Of a stretch of 64,000 bases of DNA, positions 10,725 through 19,518 are shown one piece after another. Each line of letters opens with the position of its first letter. The first letter of the stretch is position 1. Both the position numbers and the translations under genes were made by a program. The DNA is from Corynebacterium pseudokroppenstedtii (GTDB lineage Bacteria > Actinomycetota > Actinomycetes > Mycobacteriales > Mycobacteriaceae), in NCBI RefSeq assembly GCF_019754945.1, contig NZ_JAEUWU010000005.1, forward strand, positions 235,456-299,455. The letters are read 5' to 3'. Under the pieces are notes generated by a model. The model searched no databases, was not told where the DNA came from, and saw only the letters and a list, made by a program, of their open reading frames with translations.

Positions 10725-10983
10725 GGCTGCTATTTGTACACCGTCACCGAAAGTAAATACACGGTGGGGGCATGTCGATTATGATCATGTCGGTTACGAT
10801 TAAGAACGATGACTGCGAATGTTGCGACTGTTTTGTGCCGATCGATGTCGGGAACTCGGCTGGTGATTGGGAATAACCAATCGCGCCGTCCCGCTGGCAA
10901 CCACGTTGCGTGCCGACGCGGCTCGTTCGCGAGTCTAAGCACAGAAGAGAGTCTTCAAGGTGCACGTCGTGAGGAGGTTCTCT

Positions 10984-11571
10984 GTGGCTAATCAAGCCGA
11001 TTTTGAAGAGCAAGCAATGCCGCTGTTGGACCAGCTCTATGCGGGTGCGCTGCGGATGACACGGAATCCACCGGACGCGGAAGACCTTGTTCAAGAAACG
11101 TATATGAAGGCGTATCGCAATTTCGGGTCTTTTAAAGAAGGCACGAATTTGAAGGCCTGGATGTATCGCATTATGACAAATGCGTACATCAATGATTACC
11201 GCAAGGCCCAGCGCCGGCCGACGGAATCGCCGACTGATGAGATCACCGATTGGCAATTGGCTGCCAACGCGGAGCATGACTCGACGGGGCTGGAGTCGAC
11301 CGAGGTTGAAGCTCTAAAGAACATTCCCGACGATCGTATCCGCGATGCTCTCATGGATCTTCCCGAGGACAATCGGATGGTTGTTTACTACGCCGACGTC
11401 GAGGGGATGCCGTATAAGGAGATCGCTCATGTGATGGGTACTCCGGTGGGAACGGTGATGAGTCGCCTTCACCGCGGAAGAAAAAAGCTGCGGGAAGCGT
11501 TAAAGGAAGTGGCCTCGGAACGTGGCATAGGCGGCGTCCAAACTGCTGGATCTGCTGAAACACATAAATAA
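10984..11571 (+). CDS. sigH: ECF RNA polymerase sigma factor SigH
   Basis: SigH is the ECF sigma factor that runs the disulfide/heat stress regulon in actinobacteria. Region 2 is seen in [16 protein letters not shown] and [19 protein letters not shown], and region 4 in [19 protein letters not shown] followed by the [22 protein letters not shown]. The GTG at 10984 is chosen because AGGAGG lies 6 bases upstream; an earlier in-frame GTG at 10960 lacks this. The product is then 195 residues. It is followed after 56 bp by its anti-sigma gene and by whiB1/whcE on the other strand, the classic sigH-rshA-whcE cluster of Corynebacterium. Confidence 0.95.
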   Translation: MANQADFEEQAMPLLDQLYAGALRMTRNPPDAEDLVQETYMKAYRNFGSFKEGTNLKAWMYRIMTNAYINDYRKAQRRPTESPTDEITDWQLAANAEHDSTGLESTEVEALKNIPDDRIRDALMDLPEDNRMVVYYADVEGMPYKEIAHVMGTPVGTVMSRLHRGRKKLREALKEVASERGIGGVQTAGSAETHK

Positions 11572-11627
11572 ATCCGAAAAGTACCGTTAGAAATAAGTAC
11601 CGTCACATGTATGAAAGGAACGACCCC

Positions 11628-11948
11628 ATGACTCATCACTGCGGGAATGAACCCAAGGATGAGGAGCCTGGCGCGTCAGACTCCTCAGCATCTGCCGGTG
11701 GGTATGCGCTCGATAGTTGTTGTCACGACATTATCGACGAGCTGAATGATCTTCTGGATGAACCGTGTAATCCGGAGCGCCGTCAGGCGTTAATGGAGAG
11801 GGTGAATAGCTGCCCGGAGTATTTTGAGGCCTACGGGATTGAACAAACCGTGCGTAGTCTCCTCCGTCGTAGCTGCTCAGAGCCGGCGTCGCGCGAGTTG
11901 CGTGCCCGTATTCACGTAGCGATCACGGAGCAAATCCGCTACGAGTGA
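11628..11948 (+). CDS. rshA: Anti-sigma-H factor RshA-like protein with degenerate zinc motif
   Basis: RshA/RsrA-family proteins hold SigH inactive until thiol oxidation releases it. The sequence DIIDELNDLLDEPCNPERRQ, then SCPEYFEAYGIEQTVRSLLR, aligns with mycothiol-system anti-sigma factors. The family's zinc motif HxxxCxxC should fall at 58-65, but here it reads R58-V-N-S-C62-P-E-Y65, so only the middle Cys is kept. Other thiol or His candidates exist (C31, C32, H33, C47, C83). The ATG at 11628 has GAAAGGA upstream; an ATG at 11607 is also in frame. With the first start the protein has 106 residues. Redox sensing may be altered. Confidence 0.88.
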   Translation: MTHHCGNEPKDEEPGASDSSASAGGYALDSCCHDIIDELNDLLDEPCNPERRQALMERVNSCPEYFEAYGIEQTVRSLLRRSCSEPASRELRARIHVAITEQIRYE

Positions 11949-12019
11949 GCGGGGTGTTGTCTCCGCGCCGTTGTTGTCGGTCTCCGTCACGGGGAGTGTC
12001 GACGATATTTATAGACGAG

Positions 12020-12053
12020 AAAAGGGCGAACCTCATGGTGGGTTCACCCTTTT
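12020..12053. terminator. Bidirectional hairpin terminator after rshA
   Basis: A stem pairs AAAAGGGCGAACC (12020-12032) with GGTTCACCCTTTT (12041-12053), one mismatch, 8-base loop. T runs lie on both strands, so it can end rshA from the left and the bL37 transcript from the right. Confidence 0.85.
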
Positions 12054-12117
12054 GTTATGAGTTGTGTCAGCTATTCGTCAGCTGCACTAGGTGTTTTAGG
12101 CCTTTAGGCCAGGCGTT

Positions 12118-12192
12118 TTATGCGCTGGGCCGCTTGCCGTGGTTAGCCTTCTTCTTGCGGCGGTCCTTGCGCTTGCGTCCACGTTTGCTCAT
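12118..12192 (-). CDS. Ribosomal protein bL37 (AURKAIP1/COX24-type, 24 aa)
   Basis: This is a tiny gene of 24 codons that encodes MSKRGRKRKDRRKKKANHGK and then RPSA. It is almost entirely Lys/Arg, as is typical of the small actinobacterial 50S protein known as bL37, annotated elsewhere as a COX24/AURKAIP1-domain protein. A strong AAAGGAGA ribosome-binding site sits 6-8 bases before the ATG at 12192. It lies between the sigH-rshA terminator and whiB1 and has its own likely promoter (a TATAAA-like box near 12253-12258 on the minus strand). It is below the size cut-off of most gene finders. Confidence 0.9.
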   Translation of the reverse strand: MSKRGRKRKDRRKKKANHGKRPSA

Positions 12193-12225
12193 CGCGGCTC
12201 TCCTTTACTTGATTGGGGGGCAGTG

Positions 12226-12242
12226 GACGTGCAGTGCACGTC
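12226..12242. promoter_or_regulatory. 17-bp perfect palindrome in the bL37 leader
   Basis: GACGTGCA-G-TGCACGTC is a perfect inverted repeat with one central base. It lies 34 bp before the bL37 start and about 10 bp downstream of a TATAAA-like box on the minus strand. This placement fits an operator at the transcription start. The binding protein is not known. Confidence 0.4.
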
Positions 12243-12416
12243 GTGTCTTTTTATAGGGCCGGGCCACGCGCGGGCGGTCACGACGCCATAGGAAGGTGAT
12301 TTTATCGAATGGTCATTGTGATAGCTAACGCGGTCTGATCCCGGGTTTCAGTTATGTACCGCGGATCGCCTGGTGAGTTCACGCGCGCTGAGCCGTCGTT
12401 AGTGAGCTAACGAGCC

Positions 12417-12677
12417 TTAGACCGTAGCGCGACGACGGGAGTTGTTGCGGTTGCGGCGGCGCTTCAGAGTGCGTCGTTCGTCCTCGCTCATGCCGCCCCA
12501 GACGCCAGCGTCTTGGCCGGTCTCGATGGCCCAGGCGAGGCACTGCGAGGTCACTGGGCAGCGGTTGCAGACGACCTTTGCACGGGCAATCTGTGCCAGT
12601 GCGGGGCCGGAGTTTCCGACCGGGAAGAACAGCTCGGGGTCTTCGTCACGACAAACGGCTTTGTGGCGCCAATCCAT
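12417..12677 (-). CDS. whiB1: WhiB-family iron-sulfur regulator WhiB1 (WhcE in C. glutamicum)
   Basis: This is an 86-residue WhiB protein, a small 4Fe-4S transcription regulator that binds the main sigma factor. The four cluster ligands are C9, C37, C40 and C46. The GVWGGMSEDERR turn and a basic C-terminal DNA-binding tail (KRRRNRNNSRRR) follow. The N-terminus MDWRHKAVCRDEDPELFFP is nearly the WhiB1 consensus. In C. glutamicum the gene beside sigH-rshA is whcE, which acts in oxidative and heat stress, and the same neighbourhood is seen here. AAGGAG lies about 6 bases before the ATG. Confidence 0.95.
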   Translation of the reverse strand: MDWRHKAVCRDEDPELFFPVGNSGPALAQIARAKVVCNRCPVTSQCLAWAIETGQDAGVWGGMSEDERRTLKRRRNRNNSRRRATV

Positions 12678-13262
12678 GAAATTCTCCTTGTTACGTGCGG
12701 TGGGGGTGGCGGGTGCTGTGTCCGGTTATCGCTAACTCGACCGATGCTCCGGCCGGCAGGCACGCCAAAAGCAGCCATGGCCATGGCGTCGAAAGTGGAT
12801 TAGGTGAGGACGACCGGGGGAAATCCGGAAACTAGTCCTCGAAACAGCACCCTCGTCAGCAGAAACGTTTGTATCGCTGATGTGCGTACTTGGAAACTAT
12901 GGCACGGCTTGGCCAGCATTTCTAGGGTTCGGGGGTAAAATGTGTTGAACGTCACAAGAACTGTTTTTGACAGTCAGCCGTCAACCTCTAGCATTATTTG
13001 GATTGTTTGCGATAGCTTCCTTAAGCCTAAAAAGCGATAGAGTGTCACCTTAAAAGCGCTGGATATTCAGGTGAATATCACGGAAATTCAAGGTAAACAC
13101 AGGATAGCTATGGGGGTGGCAGGGCCTTATATGCCCATCTTTCTGCCTGATGTGGTTGCAGTACAGCAATCAGTCTGGTTGCGGTTTCATTGCCGACGAC
13201 TATTGACGACGACGAACCCGCGCGTGGGGCGTCGTCGGTGCCGGGGTTGCTACAGTGAGCGT
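12678..13262. other. Long intergenic region upstream of whiB1
   Basis: 585 bp between divergent whiB1 and a membrane-protein gene. It is AT-richer around 12950-13100 and should hold both promoters. I see no convincing small gene, tRNA or hairpin with a T run. A reading frame continues upstream from the membrane-protein gene to 13071 but lacks coding character. Confidence 0.5.
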
Positions 13263-13811
13263 GTGTCTAATTCCCGTAAGAAGCGTTCGGCCAATCGTGG
13301 TGTGCAGCGGAAGTCTGACCAGCGGCCGTCGCCAGAGCAGCCCCGCGAGGATGTGCAGGCAGCGCGCGACCATCAGCAAGATGCCAGTGAGGCAGAATTG
13401 ACGCTCCCGTCGACTGTGAAGTGGGCGGGTTACGTCGGCCTGATTGAAGGCGCTGTGGGGCTGATTGCTGCGATCGTAATGGTCATTCAGACGGCCCGGG
13501 GACACGGCGATGGCGACGCGAAAGTCGAGGGAGTGCTCGCCAGCTGGGGCAGTGGTTACGGAACGGCATTATGGTTCGTCATCATCTTCGGCGCTGTCGC
13601 TGCGGCCGGATGGGCCTTGACTCGCGGTAAACGGTGGGGACGCGCTCCGGTGGCAATGCTGAATATGCTTCTTCTGCCGGTGGCCTGGTACATGTTCTCC
13701 TCATCCCGGCCGGATCTGGGCATTCCAACGCTTCTTGTGTCCTTGGTTGGCCTCGGGCTGATTTTTAATCCCGCCGCGGTGTCCTGGGCTGCCTCACGGT
13801 ACGGCCAATAG
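13263..13811 (+). CDS. Conserved four-helix membrane protein of unknown function
   Basis: The 182-residue product has a hydrophilic, basic N-terminal ~60 residues (NSRKKRSANRGVQRK) and then four hydrophobic segments: VGLIEGAVGLIAAIVMVI, ALWFVIIFGAVAAAGWAL, MLNMLLLPVAWYMF and LLVSLVGLGLIFN. The GTG at 13263 is chosen because the protein becomes basic and hydrophilic from there; the upstream frame from 13071 looks non-coding. No clear ribosome-binding site is visible. It resembles small actinobacterial integral membrane proteins without a known role. The gene is not in an obvious operon. Confidence 0.7.
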   Translation: MSNSRKKRSANRGVQRKSDQRPSPEQPREDVQAARDHQQDASEAELTLPSTVKWAGYVGLIEGAVGLIAAIVMVIQTARGHGDGDAKVEGVLASWGSGYGTALWFVIIFGAVAAAGWALTRGKRWGRAPVAMLNMLLLPVAWYMFSSSRPDLGIPTLLVSLVGLGLIFNPAAVSWAASRYGQ

Positions 13812-13872
13812 ACCGCCACTAGCCGGCCACCAAGCAGCTAATAGCCCGCACTAGCCTGCATTAATCCGCGCC

Positions 13873-15207
13873 CTAGGAACGATATCCCACCAGGTTATTT
13901 CCCTGTCGCTCGACGATGGTTTTGCCCGCAACGCGCAAGCTCACAGCGTCGGCAATGGCTGTGGAATCATCCCCACCGGTAGACACAGCATCACCCCGGG
14001 AAGCCCTCTCGACGGGGATCGTTTTACCCGCCTCGCCCTTCTTAGTATCGACGACGCTAATGCCTCCCTTAACAGGCACCAAGAGGTGATTGTCGCCGAC
14101 GACATCCCCAGTCCCCAGCGCATCGGCAACAACGAACTGGACGGAAAGGTCCTCGGGGTCGAAGGCGTAGAGCCGTTCCCCATCCCACCAGAACATGTTG
14201 TGTGGGCCATCGTTGATAGCAGGCTCGAAGGTGTTCTGAGGCTCACCCTTCTCAGCCGCGTCCGCATTCGCACGGGTGTGGGCGTCGATAAGAGGGGACT
14301 GTTTCACTCGCTGCGATGACGTGACGTGCCCCTTCTTGTCCACGACGTCAATGCGGGGTTCACTCGCAGCCACATACACGGCAACCTTGTTTTCGCTGAT
14401 GGCAACGATTTGCGCGGTGTCGGCACCCAAGTTGTACGACTTAATCATCTCTGGCTTGCGGGAATCGTCCGGCACAGCTTTCATGAGCCGAAGCATGGCA
14501 TGGCCCTCGCTGTCTTTGTCGTCAGGACAGTTTTCGACGACGGCGAGCAAATCGGACCGGGTCAGCGCGGAACGAATAGTGCAGTGGGGGAAGGGCTGCA
14601 TATCGGGTTCGGCTTGGTCTTCGACATCGCCGAATTCAACTGTGCGCACGAGATCATTGCGCCACAGTTCCATCCGGGTTGGGGTGACGACGCCAACGTT
14701 ATCGTTGGAGCGGACCATCGACACGGGACTCGAGTTGGCTGACTCGCGGCTGTGCGAGTATTCGCCGGTCGCGTCGTCGAGAGAGCTGACTTCACCGCAG
14801 CCCGCAGGGCCCTTGAAGACGGGAATGAACTGGGAAAATGATGCCGTGACCCCACACAGGTCCTGGTTGCGGGTGTATGACCACCGGACCGACCCCGTAG
14901 CTGGGTCCAGGCCCTCCACTTTTTTCTCCCCGGTCGCCAGTACCGTCGGGCCACTGACAACTGGGCCTTCGGGGGCAGGTCCGGAAATCTCGTGAGTCCA
15001 CGTTTGCTGCAGATGAGCGGGGACGCTCGTGAGCTGATCCTCGGCTTGGGGCGTGCCGTCCGCGGTAGAAAGGTGGGAATGGCGCGCCTCAGATGTCACC
15101 CACACGCCGAGAATCCACACGACCACGATGAGCGTGATAACAGCTACTGCAATCCGGTCAGTGCGCGTGGAACGTTCCGAAGGAACCCGGGGCCTGAATC
15201 TCTTCAT
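13873..15207 (-). CDS. Rv3212-like membrane-anchored beta-propeller protein
   Basis: The 444-residue protein has one N-terminal membrane segment (IAVAVITLIVVVWILGVWV) and a large outside domain with repeated short beta-strand motifs (GLDPATGSVRWSYTR, SLDDATGEYS, VDKKGHV). These resemble PQQ-type propeller blades. It has few paired cysteines. In mycobacteria the gene next to the RhlE-type DEAD-box helicase (Rv3211) is Rv3212, a similar protein, and the same pairing is seen here. The ATG at 15207 is preferred over an in-frame start at 15246 because it directly precedes the basic MKRFRPR and the membrane helix, with AAGG upstream. The role is unknown. Confidence 0.7.
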   Translation of the reverse strand: MKRFRPRVPSERSTRTDRIAVAVITLIVVVWILGVWVTSEARHSHLSTADGTPQAEDQLTSVPAHLQQTWTHEISGPAPEGPVVSGPTVLATGEKKVEGLDPATGSVRWSYTRNQDLCGVTASFSQFIPVFKGPAGCGEVSSLDDATGEYSHSRESANSSPVSMVRSNDNVGVVTPTRMELWRNDLVRTVEFGDVEDQAEPDMQPFPHCTIRSALTRSDLLAVVENCPDDKDSEGHAMLRLMKAVPDDSRKPEMIKSYNLGADTAQIVAISENKVAVYVAASEPRIDVVDKKGHVTSSQRVKQSPLIDAHTRANADAAEKGEPQNTFEPAINDGPHNMFWWDGERLYAFDPEDLSVQFVVADALGTGDVVGDNHLLVPVKGGISVVDTKKGEAGKTIPVERASRGDAVSTGGDDSTAIADAVSLRVAGKTIVERQGNNLVGYRS

Positions 15208-15292
15208 ACACTGTGACCTTACGTGTGTTGTAAGCGCCGCCCTCATTGGGCTTCACTGTTGCTTACGACGTTGGGATCCGACGCTGGGATCG

Positions 15293-16900
15293 TTACTTAC
15301 GATGCTGGGACCGCGAGCGAGAATGCGACCGCGATCCTGACCGTGAACGACGCGACCGCGACTCCGACCGTCGGTGGGGGTCGCCTTGACGGCGGTCATC
15401 ACGACGCGGACGCGAGGCTCTCTTCGCGCTCTTCCTCTGCGGACTGAGCACCTTGGCGCCACCATAGACCGGGCGGGATTCTCCGACGCGTTCGTCCACG
15501 TCATCGGGGATATTTAGCGCCTCACGCAACTCGGGTGACGTCGAAAACCATTCATCGAGTTCGCCGACGTTGAGGTCGAGTTCGTCGTCAATGACTTTCC
15601 ATTTGGTGACCTCATCCCATCCGACGAGGGTCACCGCGGTGCCGGTGTGTCCGGCGCGGCCAGTTCTGCCGATGCGATGCACGTAAGTCATGGCGTCGTC
15701 CGGCACTTGATAGTTAATGACGTGGGTGACGTCGTCCACGTCGATACCGCGGGCGGCAACATCCGTCGCGACGAGAACTTCAATCTTCTTGCTGCGGAAG
15801 GCGTCGAGGGACTTTTCCCGCGCGGGTTGCGCCATATCTCCGTGGACCGCGCCGACGAGGAAACCGCGCTGGGCGAGGTCGTCGGCCACGTCGGCGGCGG
15901 AGCGCTTGGTGCGCGTGAAAATGATGGTCCGGCCGCGATTGTGCGCCTGCAGAATTGCGGACAAGGTGGCCAGCTTGTTGAGCTTGTGATTCTTGAACGC
16001 CACTTGCTTCGTGGTGGCGTGCGTCGTCGAATCATCGGTACCCTCAGCGCGGATATGAACGGGTTTGTTCATAAACGTCCTGGCCAACGCCATAATCGGG
16101 GCCGGCATCGTCGCCGAGAAGAGCATGGTTTGGCGCTTCTCAGGAACCTGCTGGAGGATTTTCTCGATATCGGGGAGGAACCCGAGATCCAGCATTTCGT
16201 CGGCTTCGTCGAGCACCAGAATGGCGACGTGGGAGAGGTCGAGCTCACGGTTCTTGCACAAATCCAGCAGCCGGCCGGGCGTGCCGACGATGCAGTCGCT
16301 TCCCTCGCGAAGCTGCGCAATCTGCTTCTCGAAGGGATGGCCGCCGCAAATCGTCGTCACGCGCAGTGAACGATGCTCATCATTGAAATTGGCCAGATTC
16401 TTCGCGGCCAAGGTGAGGTCATCGGAGACCTGATAGGCCAGCTCGCGGGTGGGGGCGACGACTAGCGCCCGGGGCGTTCCGTCGAGCTCGGGGATGGCAG
16501 CATCGTCAAAAATGCGGTCGAGGAGCGGCACCCCGTATGCCAGCGTTTTCCCCATGCCGGTTCGGGCCTGTCCGATGAGATCTTTACCGTCGAGGGCCAG
16601 CGGTAGAGTGAGCTCTTGGATCGCGAAGGTGTGCGTGATACCGTTTGCGGCCAGCGCGTCGACGATTTCTGCCGCGACGCCGAGTTCCTCAAACGTCGGC
16701 GTTTCGGGTTGTGAGGAGTGGGCGGGCCTGTTCGTGGAGGCAGTCGCGTCTTTGGGAGCGAAGGTGGCCTCGGGAGTGGTATTGCTCGTCCCTTGATTAG
16801 GCGATGCCGTCTGAGGCGCTGCCGAGCGTGATGAACGCCGGACAGCTCTCCGCCGTCGCGATGATGTACGTGCTTGCTGCGAACGCCGCTTGTCCGTCAT
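15293..16900 (-). CDS. DEAD-box ATP-dependent RNA helicase (RhlE-type)
   Basis: The 535-residue protein has a basic N-terminus, a Q motif (FAIQELTLPLAL, about 92-103), Walker A ARTGMGKT at 112-119, the DEAD box in VLDEADEMLDLG, SAT in LFSATMPAP, and the motifs TDVAARGIDV and HRIGRTGRAG. The C-terminal tail is Arg/Ser-rich (RRSESRSRRSRSGSRSHSRS), likely for RNA binding. Such enzymes unwind short RNA duplexes in ribosome assembly or mRNA decay. The ATG at 16900 is used, with AGGAT about 8 bases upstream; the frame stays open upstream to 17299 but that part is antisense to DUF3107. The Rv3212-like gene follows on the same strand. Confidence 0.95.
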   Translation of the reverse strand: MTDKRRSQQARTSSRRRRAVRRSSRSAAPQTASPNQGTSNTTPEATFAPKDATASTNRPAHSSQPETPTFEELGVAAEIVDALAANGITHTFAIQELTLPLALDGKDLIGQARTGMGKTLAYGVPLLDRIFDDAAIPELDGTPRALVVAPTRELAYQVSDDLTLAAKNLANFNDEHRSLRVTTICGGHPFEKQIAQLREGSDCIVGTPGRLLDLCKNRELDLSHVAILVLDEADEMLDLGFLPDIEKILQQVPEKRQTMLFSATMPAPIMALARTFMNKPVHIRAEGTDDSTTHATTKQVAFKNHKLNKLATLSAILQAHNRGRTIIFTRTKRSAADVADDLAQRGFLVGAVHGDMAQPAREKSLDAFRSKKIEVLVATDVAARGIDVDDVTHVINYQVPDDAMTYVHRIGRTGRAGHTGTAVTLVGWDEVTKWKVIDDELDLNVGELDEWFSTSPELREALNIPDDVDERVGESRPVYGGAKVLSPQRKSAKRASRPRRDDRRQGDPHRRSESRSRRSRSGSRSHSRSRSQHRK

Positions 16901-17059
16901 GGTGGTTATCCTATCGTGGTGCCTACAATGGCCGGTGCTGGGCTGGTGAGACGTGTTCGCATCTGCCGAAAAATAGCCGTTATGGTGCCGCTGTATAGCC
17001 ATCATGGTGAGGTCATAGGCGGCATAGAGACAACCCGACGTTGATGATAAGGATTGATG

Positions 17060-17290
17060 ATGGAAATCAAGATTGGTTTTACAGATAACCCCCGTGAGCT
17101 GGTCATTAATGCCAAGGGGAAGAAAGAAGAAATTACCAACCAAATTAACGACGCCTTGTCCAAGCCGACGGATGCCAGCGCCGTGTTGGCCATCGACGAT
17201 GCCAAAGGGCACACCCATTTGATTCGCCGTGCCGCCATTGCCTACGTAGAAATCGGCTCGGAGTCGGCTCGTCCTGTCGGCTTCGCGTAA
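17060..17290 (+). CDS. DUF3107 family protein
   Basis: The 76-residue cytosolic protein MEIKIGFTDNPRELVINAKG, ending ARPVGFA, matches the actinobacterial DUF3107 family (Rv3208A, TB9.4 in M. tuberculosis). The start is the ATG at 17060, with AAGGA 7 bases before; two earlier start-like codons abut it. It is divergent from the helicase gene and precedes DUF3152, as in mycobacteria. The function is unknown. Confidence 0.9.
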   Translation: MEIKIGFTDNPRELVINAKGKKEEITNQINDALSKPTDASAVLAIDDAKGHTHLIRRAAIAYVEIGSESARPVGFA

Positions 17291-17416
17291 AACGCGCATC
17301 AGCTGTTAGTACGCGCCAGCTGTTTTAGTATTCGTGTTTTAATACCGCCCGTTTAGTATTCGCCTGCTGCCTTCGACTTTCCGCACCACGAGGTTTCCCC
17401 AAAGAGTCATTATCGA

Positions 17417-18463
17417 ATGAGCCACAACAACGACGTGCACCGTGACCGTGTCAATGCGGGCCACACCAATAACTCTGCTATCGACCCCGACGGTCCTGCG
17501 CCGATGACCCGTACCCCGTTGAAGAAGAAACTTCAGCCGGGGGCGGCCACCCGTGCGGAATCCACGCCAGTGATGCTTGCCCGTCGATGGGGGTGGGGAG
17601 CGTTGGTTATTCCCGTCGTCGCGGTACTTGTCCTGTGGCTGGTTGTCGCTGCCACGACAGGAGTGGGGAATCCGTTTCGGGCGTCGACAGTGCAAGACTC
17701 CCCATTTAGCCAGGGTGATGGTGATGGAGCGCAAGGCGATGGCCCGCATGGGTTGGGTGATAACCCGGTTCCGTCGTCGCCGGAGTTGGAAAAAGGCCTG
17801 CAGAAGGAGTTGCCAAAGGGCGGTCCGTACACCGAGGCCGGTGAGGGGACGTATCGCGCGATCGGTAGGCCTGGGATGAAGGTCGGCGAGGGCAAAACCA
17901 AGCGCGTGAAATTTGTTATTGAGGCTGAAAATGGGCTCGATACGAATAGCTACGGTGGGGACGATGCGGTCTCGACGATGATTGATAGCACCCTTTCTGA
18001 TCCGCGGAGCTGGACGCACGATAAGAACATCGCATTTGAGCACATCGATATCGATGACCCCACCCAGACGCCTGATTTGCGCATCCAGATTTCCAGTCCG
18101 GAAACCGCCCGCCAGGCCTGCGGGGATAGCATCAAAATTGAAACCAGCTGTTTTACTGCCGCGGGTAATCGTGTTGTTCTCAATGAGGCCCGGTGGGTTC
18201 GTGGTTCCGGGGCCTTTAATGGTGATCTTGGGTCATACCGCGAGTACATGATCAACCATGAGGTCGGGCACGGAATCGGCTACGCCCACCACAAAGCATG
18301 TGAAGACGATGGTGGATTAGCGCCTATCATGATGCAGCAGACACTGGGCTTGGCCAATAACCCATTGCATAAGCTGGATAAAGAATCCGCCCAGGTGTAC
18401 CCCGAGGACAATAAAGTCTGTAAATACAATGCATGGCCGTACCCGCAAGCGTCGAAATCGTAG
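17417..18463 (+). CDS. DUF3152 membrane-anchored zincin-like protein
   Basis: The 348-residue protein has an N-terminal cytoplasmic basic stretch and one membrane helix (ALVIPVVAVLVLWLVVAA, about 57-74). A linker rich in Asp/Gly follows and then an outside domain. The domain holds MINHEVGHGIGYAHH (HExxH with a third His downstream), which fits a zinc metallopeptidase active site. MMQQTLGL follows, like a Met-turn. It corresponds to the DUF3152 gene (Rv3207c) in the conserved cluster. The substrate is unknown. Confidence 0.88.
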   Translation: MSHNNDVHRDRVNAGHTNNSAIDPDGPAPMTRTPLKKKLQPGAATRAESTPVMLARRWGWGALVIPVVAVLVLWLVVAATTGVGNPFRASTVQDSPFSQGDGDGAQGDGPHGLGDNPVPSSPELEKGLQKELPKGGPYTEAGEGTYRAIGRPGMKVGEGKTKRVKFVIEAENGLDTNSYGGDDAVSTMIDSTLSDPRSWTHDKNIAFEHIDIDDPTQTPDLRIQISSPETARQACGDSIKIETSCFTAAGNRVVLNEARWVRGSGAFNGDLGSYREYMINHEVGHGIGYAHHKACEDDGGLAPIMMQQTLGLANNPLHKLDKESAQVYPEDNKVCKYNAWPYPQASKS

Positions 18464-18499
18464 TGCGTAAGGGACAGAACGTACTTAAGGATGGAACCC

Positions 18500-19435
18500 A
18501 TGACTTCAGCGGAACCGACACCACTTCATGACATGGCCCCACCGTCGGACCCCATCCTGATGGGCTTGCGGGCAGATCGCGGAACCCCCGAACTCTTGGG
18601 GCGCGAATGGGGGTATGGGTGGAAAGTCCAATCTGCCGTTCTTCGACGCGCACATCATGCGGATACGGCAATTTGGTCGGCGAAAATGCGCCACAAATTA
18701 AAGCCGTCGGGGATCGGCGTTGTCCGGCCCCTGAGCTCCTCTGATGGGCGCTACATCCTCGGAGGGTGGCACGCGGACACATGGGTACAGGGCCACCCCG
18801 CTCCTCGATTTGACGAAATCGCCGCCGCGTCCCTTCTGCTGTCGGAATCCATCGACCAGGCGATGGACGTGGGTGGAAATGACCGTTTCAGTGAGAACCC
18901 ACTTCCGCAGATTGACCTGGATGAACGCCCGTGGACAACGCAACACCTCTTCGCCGCAGCCGATCAGGCGGCGTTTTCCGAGGACCCATCGCAGGTGATC
19001 GCGCCGGGTCTCGACGTCTCCGCAGTGGCGAGTTCCACCGTTGCTCAAGCCTTAGAGTTGGCGTCCTCGGTGGCGGCATTGCGCGACGAGGTGCAGGCTC
19101 CGAACCGCGTCGTGTCCTCCGACATGGTGGGGACGACGGTGTTTGATGGTTCCTCCCCGGCCGTCGTGACCGAGATCCCGCCGGTGTTTCATCCTCATGC
19201 ATGGCCCGTTGCGTTGACCGTCGTCGACGGAATGGCCTGGGGAAATGCCGACGACGGTTTAGCATCGCGATGGTCACACCTGCCGGACTTCGACGAAATG
19301 ATGGTCCGCGCGGTGCTCTATCGGTTGTTCGTCCACGCCTTGCATCCTGATGCCAAGGAAGGCTCGCTGGTGGGGTTGGGGCGCATGGTTGAGGTCGTGC
19401 GCGCGCGTCGCGGTTCTGGGGCGCGAACGTCGTAG
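18500..19435 (+). CDS. TIGR02569 family protein
   Basis: The 311-residue protein has no membrane segments. Its sequence (GREWGYGWKVQSAVLRRA, LGGWHADTWVQGHPAPRFDE, WPVALTVVDGMAWG, YRLFVHALHPDAKE) fits the actinobacterial TIGR02569 family, which is distantly like aminoglycoside phosphotransferases. It lacks a clear kinase HxDxxxxN motif. It lies between DUF3152 and adnA, the place of Rv3205c. The ATG at 18500 is preferred because an AAGG is 8-10 bases upstream; the ATG at 18491 is too close to it. Role unknown. Confidence 0.82.
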   Translation: MTSAEPTPLHDMAPPSDPILMGLRADRGTPELLGREWGYGWKVQSAVLRRAHHADTAIWSAKMRHKLKPSGIGVVRPLSSSDGRYILGGWHADTWVQGHPAPRFDEIAAASLLLSESIDQAMDVGGNDRFSENPLPQIDLDERPWTTQHLFAAADQAAFSEDPSQVIAPGLDVSAVASSTVAQALELASSVAALRDEVQAPNRVVSSDMVGTTVFDGSSPAVVTEIPPVFHPHAWPVALTVVDGMAWGNADDGLASRWSHLPDFDEMMVRAVLYRLFVHALHPDAKEGSLVGLGRMVEVVRARRGSGARTS

Positions 19436-19518
19436 GGCAGCGGCAGCGTAGTGTGTTTTTGGACAATGTGAGTAGAAAATGAGCTAGCGTGTCCTAACCA
19501 AGTGCAATAATTAGCACT

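Noticed and set aside
10869..10908. GGGAATA and CGTTG as a SigH-type promoter upstream of sigH
   Set aside because: Spacer is 28 bases, far beyond the 16-19 usual for SigH promoters.
11945..12256. Cys/Leu/Arg-rich open frame over the bL37 gene on the plus strand
   Set aside because: It is antisense to the clear bL37 gene and spans the terminator hairpin; no coding character.
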